A stretch of 64,000 nt of DNA from Prostheceraeus crozeri. Its lineage: Eukaryota; Platyhelminthes; Polycladida; Euryleptidae. The notes beneath the pieces are model-generated. The model was not told the origin of the DNA, searched no databases, and saw only the letters and a list, made by a program, of their open reading frames with translations. Positions 27,397 through 39,700 of the stretch are shown here, piece after piece. The DNA lies in the NCBI GenBank assembly GCA_907163375.1, contig CAJQUW010009053.1:198501-262500 (forward strand), written 5' to 3'. The stretch's first letter is position 1. The number at the start of each line of letters is the position of its first letter. The position numbers were made by a program, and so were the translations under genes.

Positions 27397-30300
27397 TCCA
27401 TAACGTGCAGCACCAGAGCATTTAGGAAGCATTCGTAACATGTCATTCTAAAATGTCATGTCATTCTAAAGAGACAGAATTTTTCTGTCAGGAATAATAT
27501 GCATAGTGAAAAATGCATTATTGCTCGTTCGATTTCTTTCAAGCTTTTCAGAAAATTTTGTGAGTTAGACTAAAGGACGTAGCCAGAAAATCGGTTTGAG
27601 GGAGGAGGAGGAGGGCAAAATGGACATGATTAATTTCTATTTATACAATAGTACCGGCAAGTACAGTGGAACCAGGCCCGATACCGATTTAAAATAACTC
27701 TCCTTGACGATTTCTCGAATTTGACATTATCTTATACTATGCTGATGCACAAGCACAATCGAGCTAAATTTTCTTGGTTTGCAATCATGTCTGTCAAATC
27801 GAACGGTGGACATTGATGGTTAAGATAGAAACTTCCCTGACATAGACGCACAATATTCTCCCTAAAAATGACTATCAATTGATATAACGAAGAACGAGCT
27901 CCACACAGAACATGTCATGAGAAGCAATTTCTAAAACAAAATTTTAGAAATACCGGTCTCATAATTTTCTAGTTACTAAATTTGCTTTAACTCTTTCCTA
28001 TTTGATTCTTATATTCAAGCCCTGAAACTTTGAATCTCGGGTACACATGTATTTGAAATCATAATTGAATTTGACACACATTTTGATGCTTCATTGATTA
28101 TTCCGGAGTACATGCAATGACTAATGATTTTGTTTCGATTTATTAGCTATTGATTATTATTGCATTGATGTCAATCTGCAGATTTTATTTACATAAATCA
28201 TTAGCATTGCTTGACAGGTAAAGCGTTGATAAGCAAAAGACTATGATTCTCCTATCATGATCGGGGATAGGTACCCTAATTATTCATAAAGCAACATGCA
28301 TATACCGCACATAATAAAAATATATTTTCGTCTCTATTCTATAGAATAATGCCACTTTTGAGAATGAAGAGAACCGAATCATTGGGTTTTCAGATGAAAA
28401 ATTGAATTGTTTTGCTAGTCGTTCGTTTTAGTGCTCTCGCTCAATTACAAATGTAATATTGATGATAAATGCTGCATTTTAATAAATAGTTGAAGTGATT
28501 AGGAATTGTTGGAATCCTAGAATTGTTGTCTTGTTTTTATTTTGTACTCATACACATGACCTTCAATTAAACTTACCGATAATTTCTAAACGACCAAATA
28601 CAGACAGAACTTCGAAATATACGAAAACACCACTCACTTTAAAGCAAAACAGTTTGACGCTGAAGCATTTTGAAATTCAATACTTATGAGGATTTTCATA
28701 TGACAAAATATGATTTACGATATTTTATATAGTCAATGTAATTATATTAACATTTTGTCCACACGTAATGTCGACCTTTAAGGTGTCACTTTCCATGCCG
28801 TGTTTCCTTTTGTTGCAAAATACTGAATGGTTCTGAAGCTCTATCCATGCTCGATCTCTCTATCGAAATAATGGACAATATTCAGGGCGGATATTTTCTA
28901 ACGCGGCATTGTTTATGCGAAATCATAATGTACACAATGTGGATGGTAACATAACACTTGTGATGGCAATGTAACTTTGCATTAATTTTTGTCCTGTGAT
29001 TGCAAAATACATGTACAAGGAATTTCGTATCGAAATTGATTTGATAATCGATAGCACTTTACCTATTGCAAGATATTGCTGTATAATCATCATTTTTGAA
29101 TGATTTTATTATATGATAATTTAGACGTACCATCAAAGTATTCGATATGGTCTGCTTCAAAATGATCTAAACGCCTCGGATCCAAACGTTAACAAGGGTC
29201 ACACCAACGCTTGCTTGTACCACACGTAGGTTTTTAGATTTCCAGATACATTCTGATTAAATAATGAATTGTTTTCAAAAGGAAACAAGGTCCCTACAAT
29301 CTTCGATAGCTTTCTACCATGTCGCTTTCAATTGGGAAACCTAATCGACATCAATTTTCATCAGGTGATATACAAAACCCAGAAAATTGTTTTTAATAAA
29401 CTAGAAAGTCTCTTATAATATTACCGCCTAGAAAAGTCACAGCATAAGTATCAGATTTGGGAGACTGTTGCATGATTATACAAAACCAAAGGACCAGTCC
29501 GTCATCGATGGAATGCTTAGTATTTGTTCTTCTGATTTCCTTTCTTGGTCACTTTCACTTATTTTTTTCAAAATTGTGACTATCACATTTTGTTCATTAT
29601 GACAATTTTCAATAAAATGATACGGCGGTGCATATCACTCTTTCTATTTTTTATGTACCGGTATCTAAAGTAAGTTTCTTCAGCGTCTCAAAGTTACTTC
29701 ATTGTCCGTATAAGCTGAAATGAATAAAATGAAACTAATTTTCAGTATTTCGATGCGCAAAGAATAATAAGTTACGCATATCAAAATATGTTTTGCCGAT
29801 CGGGCCTTATCAATTGAAATATAATTTTATCTCATTGTCCATGGCAAACTTTGATATCCTGGCTACCATAACAATACAGCAAGTTCAATGTCATGCTTTA
29901 TTAGTGGATAAACTCATCAGTGAATATTAGATTGAGAGTGATGTCTAAATGTAAACGCTTTCTATTCATTCAAAGTCAAAAATCTATATTTGTGAATCAA
30001 CGTGTTCTACATGTATACAGGAGTTTATATGGGAAACTGCGGGAGGAGAAGTCAGCTCTCTGAACCTGTAGGACTAAACAGTTAACTTTTCCAGACTGGT
30101 TATAATAGGAGAGATATGCTTCACTCCCATACAAAATTAAAATGTTAAACTATAGATCGACATATTCAGCAACATAGTGCATTTTGTCGAATGTGGATTT
30201 TGTAGGGGATCTTGTCATGGATTCACTAGTATTACATGGCATTTGCATAACATTAAAGTCAATATTCAATTTCATGATCAGTGAATTCGGACCTTGAATT

Positions 30301-31490
30301 TCCTGATAACTCAAGCATAAATTCAGCATTTATTAGGAGAAAGATAAAATATGAAAAGTAATTCTAAATTGATATCGGAAATTTGTCTGCTTAGATATTT
30401 TAGAGATGTGCATAAATTTGAATATATCATAATCATTCAATTATTTGATTTTTGACATATATAGCTGAATTGTGCAATCGCATCTACTTCATCCATAGAA
30501 CAAATATTGGTGGAAGAAGGAATAAAATATATTTCTCATTCACCACGAATACCTGACTTGACAACATAAATACACAATGAACATATTCACAACTTCTTCA
30601 CTTAAGTGTCTTCTTTTCAGGAGAATAAATCAACAAGCTGTTGCAAAGATGGACTCAATTGTTTGTTGAGAGACGTCTGATCGGTGTGCCAAAAACTCTT
30701 GAATTCATCTTCAGTTCACAATATATCTGATTATGCAAGACCTGGCAAAGATCGGTACGTTCAATTATTGCCATTAGGTGTTCTATTCATTGAAGAGAAA
30801 ACTACAGATGATTACAATGAAAATTAGCAAGAATCTTTTTGGCAGTTGCATCGAATAACATTTATCAGCTACTATGTCTGAAAACGCCTTGTAGAAAGTG
30901 CCAGGAATTGTGAAAACTTTCCAATCCATTTATAGCTCAAAGATTTCGGTAAACTGATTTTTGGCAGCTGTTCAAAAGCTTCATGACTAAGTGGTACTTA
31001 TGGATTATCTCAACAAGATTTCTAACTTTGCTGAAACCTGCAATGCTCAATTTTCGCTAAGACACAAAAAGCCTGTCGTAAATTGAAGTTTCTATTTACA
31101 TACACCAGCTCATGCAGATTGCCTTTTAAGGTTTAATAATTATGGAGGTGTTTGAAATGTTTGCGATGAATATTGGCTATCATGTACAACTTCTGAAATA
31201 TCTATGACCTATTGAAATCTCAACAGCAGGGATCTTCATGATTACTGATGTTAGGATTTTAAGAATTCGTGGACTTATTTCAGAAAGCATCTGATAAGAC
31301 AACGGACAGGCAAAACAATATATGTTCGCGCGCTTGATGAGTGCTGTTTCTGATCTGCGCATGACGTTTGCGCTTCATGCTGTCTTAAATTAAAAATGTC
31401 TTAAAATGCGTGAAAAAGTGCATGTGGACGGAATCTACTTAGCTGCGTGTCTGAGGTTATTTGATGTAATTATATTAGTTAATTAATGTA
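27397..31490. other. Intergenic AT-rich DNA, nothing recognised
   Basis: No coding exon, RNA gene or clear element is visible. At about 27578-27615 the sequence GGACGTAGCCAGAAAATCGG with a following GGAGG-rich run looks like a worn hAT end, but no partner was found. Confidence 0.4.
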
Positions 31491-31494
31491 AACC

Positions 31495-31690
31495 GGCGCT
31501 ACGGCCCTGTGGTAGAGTATTCGTTCTGCGTCCGGGAGACCTTGGTTCAAACCCAAATATTTTAAAAAAGGTATACTGTGCATTCTTGCTAAACACTCAC
31601 CACAAAAAAAGAATGAGAGGGATAAATAACAAACAACTCGGTCACATGGAGGAAAGGGTGCCTATGTGCTTCCGAGTATATGCAACGTTA
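31495..31690 (+). mobile_element. tRNA-derived SINE
   Basis: The first 65 bp have the internal RNA polymerase III promoter of a tRNA: an A box TGGTAGAGTAT at 31510-31520 and a B box GGTTCAAACCC at 31544-31554, spaced as in tRNAs. The anticodon-arm region (GTTCTGCGTCCGGGAGACC) is intact in outline. A non-tRNA body follows (AAACACTCACCACAAAAAAA and CCTATGTGCTTCCGAGTATA), as in SINEs. No acceptor-stem pairing closes the head and the body is unrelated to tRNA, so it is not a functional tRNA gene. The parent tRNA was not identified. Confidence 0.75.
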
Positions 31691-34600
31691 ATTTTATTTA
31701 GTTCATTTTAGCAAGCTTCATGCAAATTTGAGGATGCTTTGAAGATAACCTATAAGTATACCATAAAAGTAATATCGCGTGGATAAATGCGAATGCCGGA
31801 AGCAGAAGACTTTTCATGGATTCAGGTACGCCAAATATAAAACAAAGCGTTTCATTGTAGATTTATTAGCTGAAATAGTGAGTTAAAACTACAGGCCTAT
31901 CACTTTGTACAAAGGCTTGCACACGGGCTTGCCTCTACATGATTTTATCTCAATATTGCTCAATAAATCTGTAATGTGACGCCTTGTTTCACGTTTTGAC
32001 ACAGAAAAAATTAGGTGGATATTTCCTTTAAATTCATGAGACAAGAAATTATCATAAATATATCTTGCAAGTTTGTTAATTTCATTTTATATGACAGGCT
32101 TGACGATTGTCAATGTCGTTTAGCATATTACCATTACATCAACCTCATATATAGGGAATCCATTGCATCATTTGATAAATTATAGATTGTCAAAACAACT
32201 TGATTTTATTATTGCTTGTAATTCATTATGTTATTTCATTTATTCTTGATAAACGTTATGGCACTTACGACGTCAGGTTGCACACATCGCAAGCTTCGGA
32301 ATTCAAACGCTCAATCTGACAAAATATCAAAACATTCAGATATTTCACTGTATCAAATTTAGGATATTGGCCTTGTCCATAAAAAAAAGTTCTGTATAAT
32401 TATAATTTTCTGAAGGTAAAACGGAGTATTATGCTACAAAAAAATTATAATTAACCTTTCAGCTTTGGAACATGATAATACTTAAATATCAAATCCAAAA
32501 TCCTAATTTTGCAAAAAAAAATTATGGCATAGTTATAATGTTTATAATTAATAATAATTCTAATTGAAGGATAAGATTTCAAAATCATTTTTTGTGGCAG
32601 TCAGCATCTACTCACCCAAAATCGAATCATTGTCCCCAATGAAGTGCGATAATTGTATTAAAAAGTAAAATCGTCAAATGTTTGCGTCAAATATTTCATC
32701 GAGAGTCACCGACGTAGTCATCCATCGTTGTCAGAATATCACCTGCTATGCAGCATAAAACATTGATTGCAAATCACATCGACACATGAAGTATAGACGC
32801 GACAGAATTATGATCTTTCCAGTCTTTGTTTATGTAAGAGGCACTTTGATATCAACAGCAGCAATTCGACAAGTAGGTGATGAATTTTGATGTGACATAG
32901 ATATCGAAATATTACCTTCTCTCCAGCCATGGATATCGGATTGTTTGCATTTTTGTGGATGGAAACAGCAGAACATTCTAAGTATAACAACGGCATCACA
33001 CGAACGAATGCATTATCGTTAATTATCGTAATTATGTTTAGTACAATGTATTTGCATTGTTACTAAGTACTATTGGAATTTTCAAGATAGGCAGTTCTGT
33101 TTTTGCTTGCGATATATTTCTATCAACGTATTCAGATTATTTTCAGGAACTTGAAAACTAGAGGTTAACAATATAAAAGTGAATTTGTTGAACAGTCTAG
33201 TGATTTCTCTTTCTTTTGCTTTTTCTTAATTTTTTGTTTCCTTATCTTTGTAGGATTAGTTTACTGGCAAATTTCAGTTCAACATTGCCGCTTTCAATTG
33301 CTGTCCGTCATTAAATTAGCTTTTGCTGCTTATACGAGGTTGCCCAGAAGTATTTCTTGCCTTACATCTACATATGATATTAAGCGCTGTATTTTTTGGT
33401 CACCTACAAGAAGGTCACCTACAATGGAATAACAGCAGTTCTTTTCAAAAGAACATCCGATCATACAATATGTCAAACTCCTCAAAGTATACTTTGAGCA
33501 TGATCGCAATTGATAAATGAGATGCTTGTTTCTCATTATGAGTGGACTTGAAAATCACTTAATGAATGCGAAAAATTAAGCTTTGAATAATAGGTAGTTA
33601 ATAATAATGATAATTGCACTATAGATGAAGTTTTGTTTGTTACTCAACAGCTGATTCACAACGAAACGACTATCATGTCTAAGATCCAACCTAGAAAATC
33701 AAATCCGTCAATATCATTTAGAAAATAGTTTTTGGAAGAATTTGAAGTCGAATTTTAAAGAATATGTTAGTAGCAAGTTGCCATCGGCGCAGTCAGGATT
33801 TATTTTTGGGAAAGGTCCGATTATATATTATTAGCGAGCAGCAAAATGGAAGCCACAAAAAGTACAGAAATGTTTGCTGATGTTTTATTGAAGAAATGTG
33901 ATTATTGCACATCACTGCAAAAAGCCACAAATTAATTAGAAAATGCAATTGTCATGAATGATATTGCTGATAGCATGATAATAATAATAATGATAGCTTT
34001 TATTAAGTCTGGGAGAATCATGACGATGATGCAAATTTTCAAGTGAATGAGAAACATCTGTCCTAATTGTATATTCTACTTGTTTTTGAGGATGCGATGG
34101 GCTTAAAATTCGCGATGCTACTTCATATTTTCTGAAATTGTTGTTTGAAACGCATTGAAACGTCATTCATTCTTAAAAATCGATCTCATCCCGAGTTGAT
34201 ATTTACTTTATATTGATCAAGTTATTCTTGTACCGCTTCATAAAAGCTTTCAAAATTCTGACAAAACTTTCCATATTTTAAATTACAATGTTGAAATTAT
34301 TGATAATGACGTTGAGCTTATCTCTAGAAATTCCGGCGAAAAGAATTCTAGATTTAATTTCGTAAAGATTTCTATCAGTTTTGAAAACAATAACTTAAAT
34401 TGTCATTGGTTTTCTAAGTCCCCTCAATTAAATATTACTCTTCAAAGGGATGGTTGGATTTCTCAGATGGATTATCAGATTGGATCAGATCATAATGCAA
34501 AAAAAACAGCGAAAAACATATCAAGTATACTTGTTTTTAGAAATTTTTCGATCTAAGAACAGAAAGCAGTTGAAGGTCTGCACATTCACTCAGATTACAG

Positions 34601-35311
34601 TGGTTACATTGAAAGAGAAATAAGGAAGGAAAAACGTAAAAAAGAAAAGGAAACATGGTGTCAAATATCTTCAAACTTTTAGAAGCTTTCGGCTTTCAAG
34701 GGGGTTACTCAGTTCTTGAACCCCCTCCCTCGTAGAGGCTGCGGCACTGGTTATATGATTCTTCAATTATGTAAGCAAACTTGTATAGATACCTTGTATT
34801 AAAGATACCTTAAAAATGCTCGGAGGACACCCGGGCCCCAAGCAGCGCCGCTGTCAGTTAAGAACACGACTTCTATTTACTCCATTTGCAAGAAAATAAT
34901 GAATGAGTGATAATTTCTTCTTGTGCTGCAGCATTTTTTGAGATCGTTTCATAATACTTTTCCTGCACTATCCTAACAAATTTGAACGACTTTCGGCTAA
35001 ACAATGGGAAATTAGGAAAAATGAGAAAAACTTCATCTCTGATTGAGTAAACTACGAAGAGTAATTCTAATATTGTTCTTTAATTAATGCATTCTTGTGT
35101 AATTATATGTTTTGCCGCCCAGTTCCACATGACTCTTGTTCAGCAATATGGCATGACTAGCTAATTTGTAGTTAAGTGATTGCTTGTACCTGATGATGTT
35201 GGCTTGGTGCGTCCGAAAGGCCTCAACCTAATAAAAAGCATTTTATCAATACAAAGGGTTCTCTCATCCCACTCAGTAATTCTAATTTTTCAATTCTCAG
35301 ATACCTTAATG
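31691..35311. other. Intergenic AT-rich DNA
   Basis: No gene is recognised. A direct repeat GGTCACCTACAA occurs twice near 33400-33425. At about 34690-34750 the minus strand reads CAGTGCCGCAGCCTCTACGA followed by GGGAGGGGG, a worn hAT end of the CAGTGGCGTAGC type. Just before the hAT element, CTGATGA (35190) and CGAAA (35214) are spaced as in Penelope tails, but there is no paired stem between them. Confidence 0.4.
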
Positions 35312-35319
35312 CTCAGGAT

Positions 35320-35930
35320 CAGTGGCGTAGGGTGCCGCTTTGAAACAGGTATTCAAGGAAGATCTGAATACAGGGCAACCAAGGTAGTACATTGCTTCAA
35401 TTTATTCACATGGAAATGTTTACTTGCAAGACAAACAACTGCATGCACGCATATACTGTGGGGACTTGTACAAAACTTCGCCTTAAATCAAATAATACTA
35501 CACATACGTTTTGTTGGCCCGCTATACAACTTTGTATACTGAGTTGCATATATCAAAAAACTACACATCAACAAATTGAAAAATGAAATACTAGTGCTTA
35601 TGAAGAATTCCATTACTATAATTCAAACTTTGAATGTGTAATTAACGAGTCTTGCGAATTGCGATAACTTACCTGATAGGTGTTGTTACAGCAGTCGTCC
35701 GCGAAACAACACGGAATCAAAATCAACTGATTGATGTCGTTATGAACTTATCTTAATCAAAGTTACTTTGAAATCAAGTGGAATTCAATATTTAAGTTTT
35801 TGGTTGAAGCATGAAAATATCCATTGTTTACTAATTATCATAAAGCTGAATAGAATTAATTCACAACTATTCACAGAAAATAAATAGGTATTCAGTGAAT
35901 ATTGTGAATACTATACACGCTGCGCCACTG
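35320..35930. mobile_element. Non-autonomous hAT element with perfect 8-bp target duplication
   Basis: The element begins CAGTGGCGTAGGGTG and ends, read inward from the right, CAGTGGCGCAGCGTG: a 15-bp terminal inverted repeat with two mismatches. Exact copies of CTCAGGAT flank it at 35312-35319 and 35931-35938. The 8-bp duplication and the CAGTGGCG start are typical of hAT transposons. The 611-bp interior encodes no transposase, so it must have been moved in trans. The identical duplication suggests a fairly recent insertion. Confidence 0.88.
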
Positions 35931-36010
35931 CTCAGGATCAAAGATACTGTGAGGATATCTATATTTTTTCCTGAAGTATTTAGGGTTGTGTTATACCAGC
36001 AACAACCTAG

Positions 36011-36254
36011 TAGGGGAGATTGAGGACATATGAGCATAGGGATGCTGTAAAAGACCAAATTGCAGGGTCGTTGCATGTCACAAAAACATGTCTTGTTCAA
36101 AAATTAGCTAGATATGCTAGAGTTACACTTCAAAAATATTTTATTTGTGAAGATATCTTTCACATCTGTATAAAATTTTAAGTTCTGATTTGCCATAGTT
36201 TCGTCAAAAATTAAAATGAGTGAAAAAATGCCCTTTGGTCTCCAGTCTCTCCTA
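36011..36254. mobile_element. Small MITE-like inverted-repeat element
   Basis: The left end reads TAGGGGAGATTGAGGACATA and the right end, inverted, reads TAGGAGAGACTGGAGACCAA, followed on both sides by a GCAT block. The two ends match over about 20 bp with several differences. The interior of about 200 bp is AT-rich and non-coding. No target duplication is evident, so the superfamily is not assigned. Confidence 0.4.
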
Positions 36255-38214
36255 ATTAAATATTCGATGGAATCGCGCCGTCGCCCTTGGTGGCAGCCTC
36301 TAAAAGAGTAACAACTGAAGTACGGAGCACTCAATACGCTACTACTGACTAGCATGTTATTGAAGGTATCGATGATCTAACGCCATGGTCGGTTGATGCT
36401 CTGTTTATGTAATCACATCGACAATCCAGCCTATGGGCGGGGTTTCAGCTGCTTCCTGTATTTTGAGCATTTCTATATTTTGAGTTATCATAAATCATGC
36501 AGCGCTTGCATATCGATTCACTCATCGAGATATTGAGGGAGCGGATGCTCACCGCTCTTATAATTCCTTCGGTACTGAACGTTCCATGTGATCCTTCCAA
36601 TCGAATTTTCATTTTCTTTATAACTGGTTCATCTTTGCATCATGATAGGAATTCGTTATTTTCTGTAACCGGTCGGCGCTGCTTAAATGCACTAACTTTA
36701 TAGCAATGAAAGCAACCGACATAAAATTAAAACCAGAATAGTTCCATGGCAAATTGGTACTTAAGGTTTACCTTGACAATGACCGCAACGGCGGAAACGC
36801 TGGGATATATATTTTTAATTTTTTCTTGCAAAATACAAATTTGGCTGAAATAGAAGTGAGCTGCTCTGAATTCCTACTATGGTTCAAGATAGAAATAACT
36901 TCCCGTTCGCCGCCACAAACTATAAAAGGTGCCTCCAACAAAACTTTGGAATATTCTACCCGATTCGGCTACATGACGGTAAAATACTATCTCACTTTCG
37001 CAAACGAATGATCTGAAAACAATAATCCTGTAAAATTGCTATCATTAATTCTAAGATTTTTTGCAAGATGTCAGTTTTGCTATTCAGAATCATTATTCCT
37101 CTTAAATGATTCAGAAATGGCAATAATTCTCTTTCCTTAAAAAATTCGGCTGATAAGCTGATTATCAATTTCGACATGACCATTATTACTGAAAATTACT
37201 AGCGCGTTCAATATAAAGCTACTTATAGAAATATTCAAGGCAATAGGTTATTCTTTTGACAATAATAATGGGCATTAGTTCACTTCGCTTAACATGATCC
37301 CATGCTGATTTGTCACATATTAAGATTGGCTGTCTAAGCATGCTGTGCTGGTGGTCAGCCTAATTTCAATTATTCTTCCATCAAGATGCTGGCTTACTGA
37401 GGCGGACTCATCTATAAGCGTTCTCATGTCTTGCTAAAGGCGAGTTATCGACGGGAGGTCGATTTTTAACGTTTCATTAGAAATCTATCAATTGTGTTTT
37501 TTAGAAGTTTACACTCTTGATGAATCTATCAAACTCTTTCTTTATCATCGATTGAGAGAAATTTCATGATTGGAACATTTTCACATCGTAGCTATCATAT
37601 TTTCTCAATTGGCAATGGAATCCATAACTGAAATGTTATCTAAAGTTGCAGCACGCCTATAGACATCTTGATAATTGCAAATGGTTAAGACAGTTTTCTG
37701 CCATTGAAAGCTATGCCGCCATTATAACTTGCATTTTCCTTTCTTAAACAGACTCGAAAAAGAGAAATCGCATGTTTTTCGCAACTGCACAGTTGAGCAG
37801 TTTGGAGGGATGCAAACTGATTATTTCAAAAGTATATTTTATAGTAATTCAAAGCATTTTTCATTTCAGCTACTTTTCAAAGCTGAAATTAAATGCAGAT
37901 TTCTAGGGCATATCATTTTTGGCAGAAATAAAATGCCAAATCGATATTTCGACCATCTGAAGTGACCATCATCAGAGTTGTATTTGCTGATTTGTATTTG
38001 TACATGGAAATGGAGCGAAACAGGTCAATTTCCTTTATTGGTGTCTTGATGTAAATAGGAGACTTTACCGTTGATGTGTACCGAAAACTTCTTCATTTCC
38101 ATAGTCTTGTTGATTATTCACATAAGAAATCACTAGTAAACAGAATAATAATGAGTCATGCTTTCCAACTGACCTCTGACTAAAATAGGCCTATATTAAT
38201 TTCTGAAGTAAAGC
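36255..38214. other. Intergenic DNA, nothing firmly recognised
   Basis: AT-rich with a few short frames that resemble no family. On the minus strand at 37947-37975 the motifs CTGATGA and GAAA occur 18 bp apart, as in Penelope tails, but no stem forms between them. Confidence 0.35.
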
Positions 38215-39700
38215 AATTGAGAGAAATTTTTAGTCGACTTCACTATTCATCATTACTGATCGATAAATGTGTCCGCGATTTCCTGAACAAGCGATTCTCT
38301 AACAACGATGTGAGAAATTGTGAATTATCTGACAGTGATAAAAACAGGAATAGAAATATTATCATCCTTGCTTTTATAGATGAAAAGGCGTCATAACTTT
38401 TGTGCGCAAAATTGAATTCGTTCAGCTCACACATTGGTACTAACATTACACCAATATTCAGGTGTCAAAACATAGACCCCTGATAACATCATCAGTTCCA
38501 AAACCCGCTCTGATTAATACTCACGATGTGGTCTACGAATGCACATGTGACTTGTACGAAGTAAGTTATATCGGATTCTTGTAGCGTCATTTATTTTAGA
38601 AAGTGGAGGAACACAAGCAACAGCCATCGTCTATTGGCAGAGATAAACAACAACAACACTGCGACAAGAGGAATTTTACATTCGGCTGTCAAAATTCCGA
38701 ATTTTAAAAAGGTGACCAAACAGATACGATCTCTTAATTTATGACATGCTCCTGATCAAACTCCGGTCACCATCTCTCAACAGTCAGTGACTCAGATAGA
38801 CTTAAGCTACTTGATTAGTTTGTATGAGAAGATATCTCTTCTTCATTGGGATAAGTTTTTGTGTATAAGTGATTTCGATTTCAGTCCGCTTGACTTAGAA
38901 AACAAAATTAAATTACGAAGTGCTTTAAACAGTTATATATGCATTTTGAATTTTGTAAATGCAATGAATTAGTAAAAATACAGTTATGATGATGGCCACT
39001 TCAGATTGCCGAAATATAAATTTGGTATTTTTATTTCTGTCTAAGGTTTGCAGTCGCATTGCTTTTATAAACTTTTTGATAATATAGAATAATTACATTT
39101 GTATAACATGGACATGTGAAATATGACATATCCAAACATAAAGAAAGTGTAACATAATTCATAGATATCAATTGATAAAATAAAAAGATAAAAGAGAAAT
39201 CCTATTCGAAATGAAGTACGAAAGAATGATTCAATCAGTCTGTTATCCTCTTAGGAACTTCTAATGAAATCACCATATTAAGAGGTAAAACGCCCTGAAA
39301 ATTTTGTCGAATGACCTTCACCTTCTAAATCTTGTGAAGTAGAGTTTGAATCCGACATTGGTTGGTAAAACATAATAGAATACTTTATATTTCCTTTAAA
39401 ATTGACTGAATGCCAGGAAATCGCAGCGTTATTAACAGGTCAGTGCTATGTACCAGTAATTTTTGTCGTCTATTTAATTTGCACCTTATTCTTAGTTCTG
39501 TGGTTTTCTGGCTAATTCTATTTCTATGTTTCGTTCTCTCTTATCTCTATGCCCTCATGTGCGTCTGTTTTTCACTTCTGTATGCGACCTTGAATTTTGA
39601 ATTTTTGTATGTTACAGTGTCAATACAATCATGTTTCACACCCAGTTTGTCTTGATAATGGTCGCAGTGTTGTCGACCGAAACGCGTCGATAATAAGCAT
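38215..39700 (+). mobile_element. Penelope-like retroelement fragment (3' part)
   Basis: Plus-strand sequence at 38219-38390 encodes a stretch like the end of a Penelope reverse transcriptase and its linker (SRLHYSSLLIDKCVRDFLNK then RFSNNDVRN). At 38525-38580 follows HDVVYECTCDLYEVSYIG, the start of the GIY-YIG endonuclease domain with its VVY and YIG signatures. An AT-rich tail runs to a hammerhead-like motif at 39652-39683. The copy is old and broken, with several breaks, and lacks most of the reverse transcriptase. Orientation matches the second fragment at 57.8 kb. Confidence 0.6.
39652..39683 (+). ncRNA. Hammerhead-like motif at a Penelope tail
   Basis: The sequence TTGATAAT is followed by a 5-bp stem GGTCG/CGACC (39660-39664 with 39674-39678), a 9-nt loop and GAAAC. 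This is the layout of the hammerhead core (CUGAUGA, stem II, GAAA), which Penelope-like elements are known to carry. The first box is not a full match, so activity is doubtful. It lies downstream of the GIY-YIG remnant in the same orientation. Confidence 0.4.

Noticed and set aside
31495-31560. Functional tRNA gene
   Set aside because: A and B boxes are present, but no acceptor stem closes the structure and a SINE body follows.
35190-35218. Hammerhead ribozyme
   Set aside because: CTGATGA and CGAAA are correctly ordered, but the bases between them do not pair as stem II.
37947-37975. Hammerhead ribozyme on the minus strand
   Set aside because: The box motifs are present, but the intervening sequence forms a direct rather than an inverted repeat.
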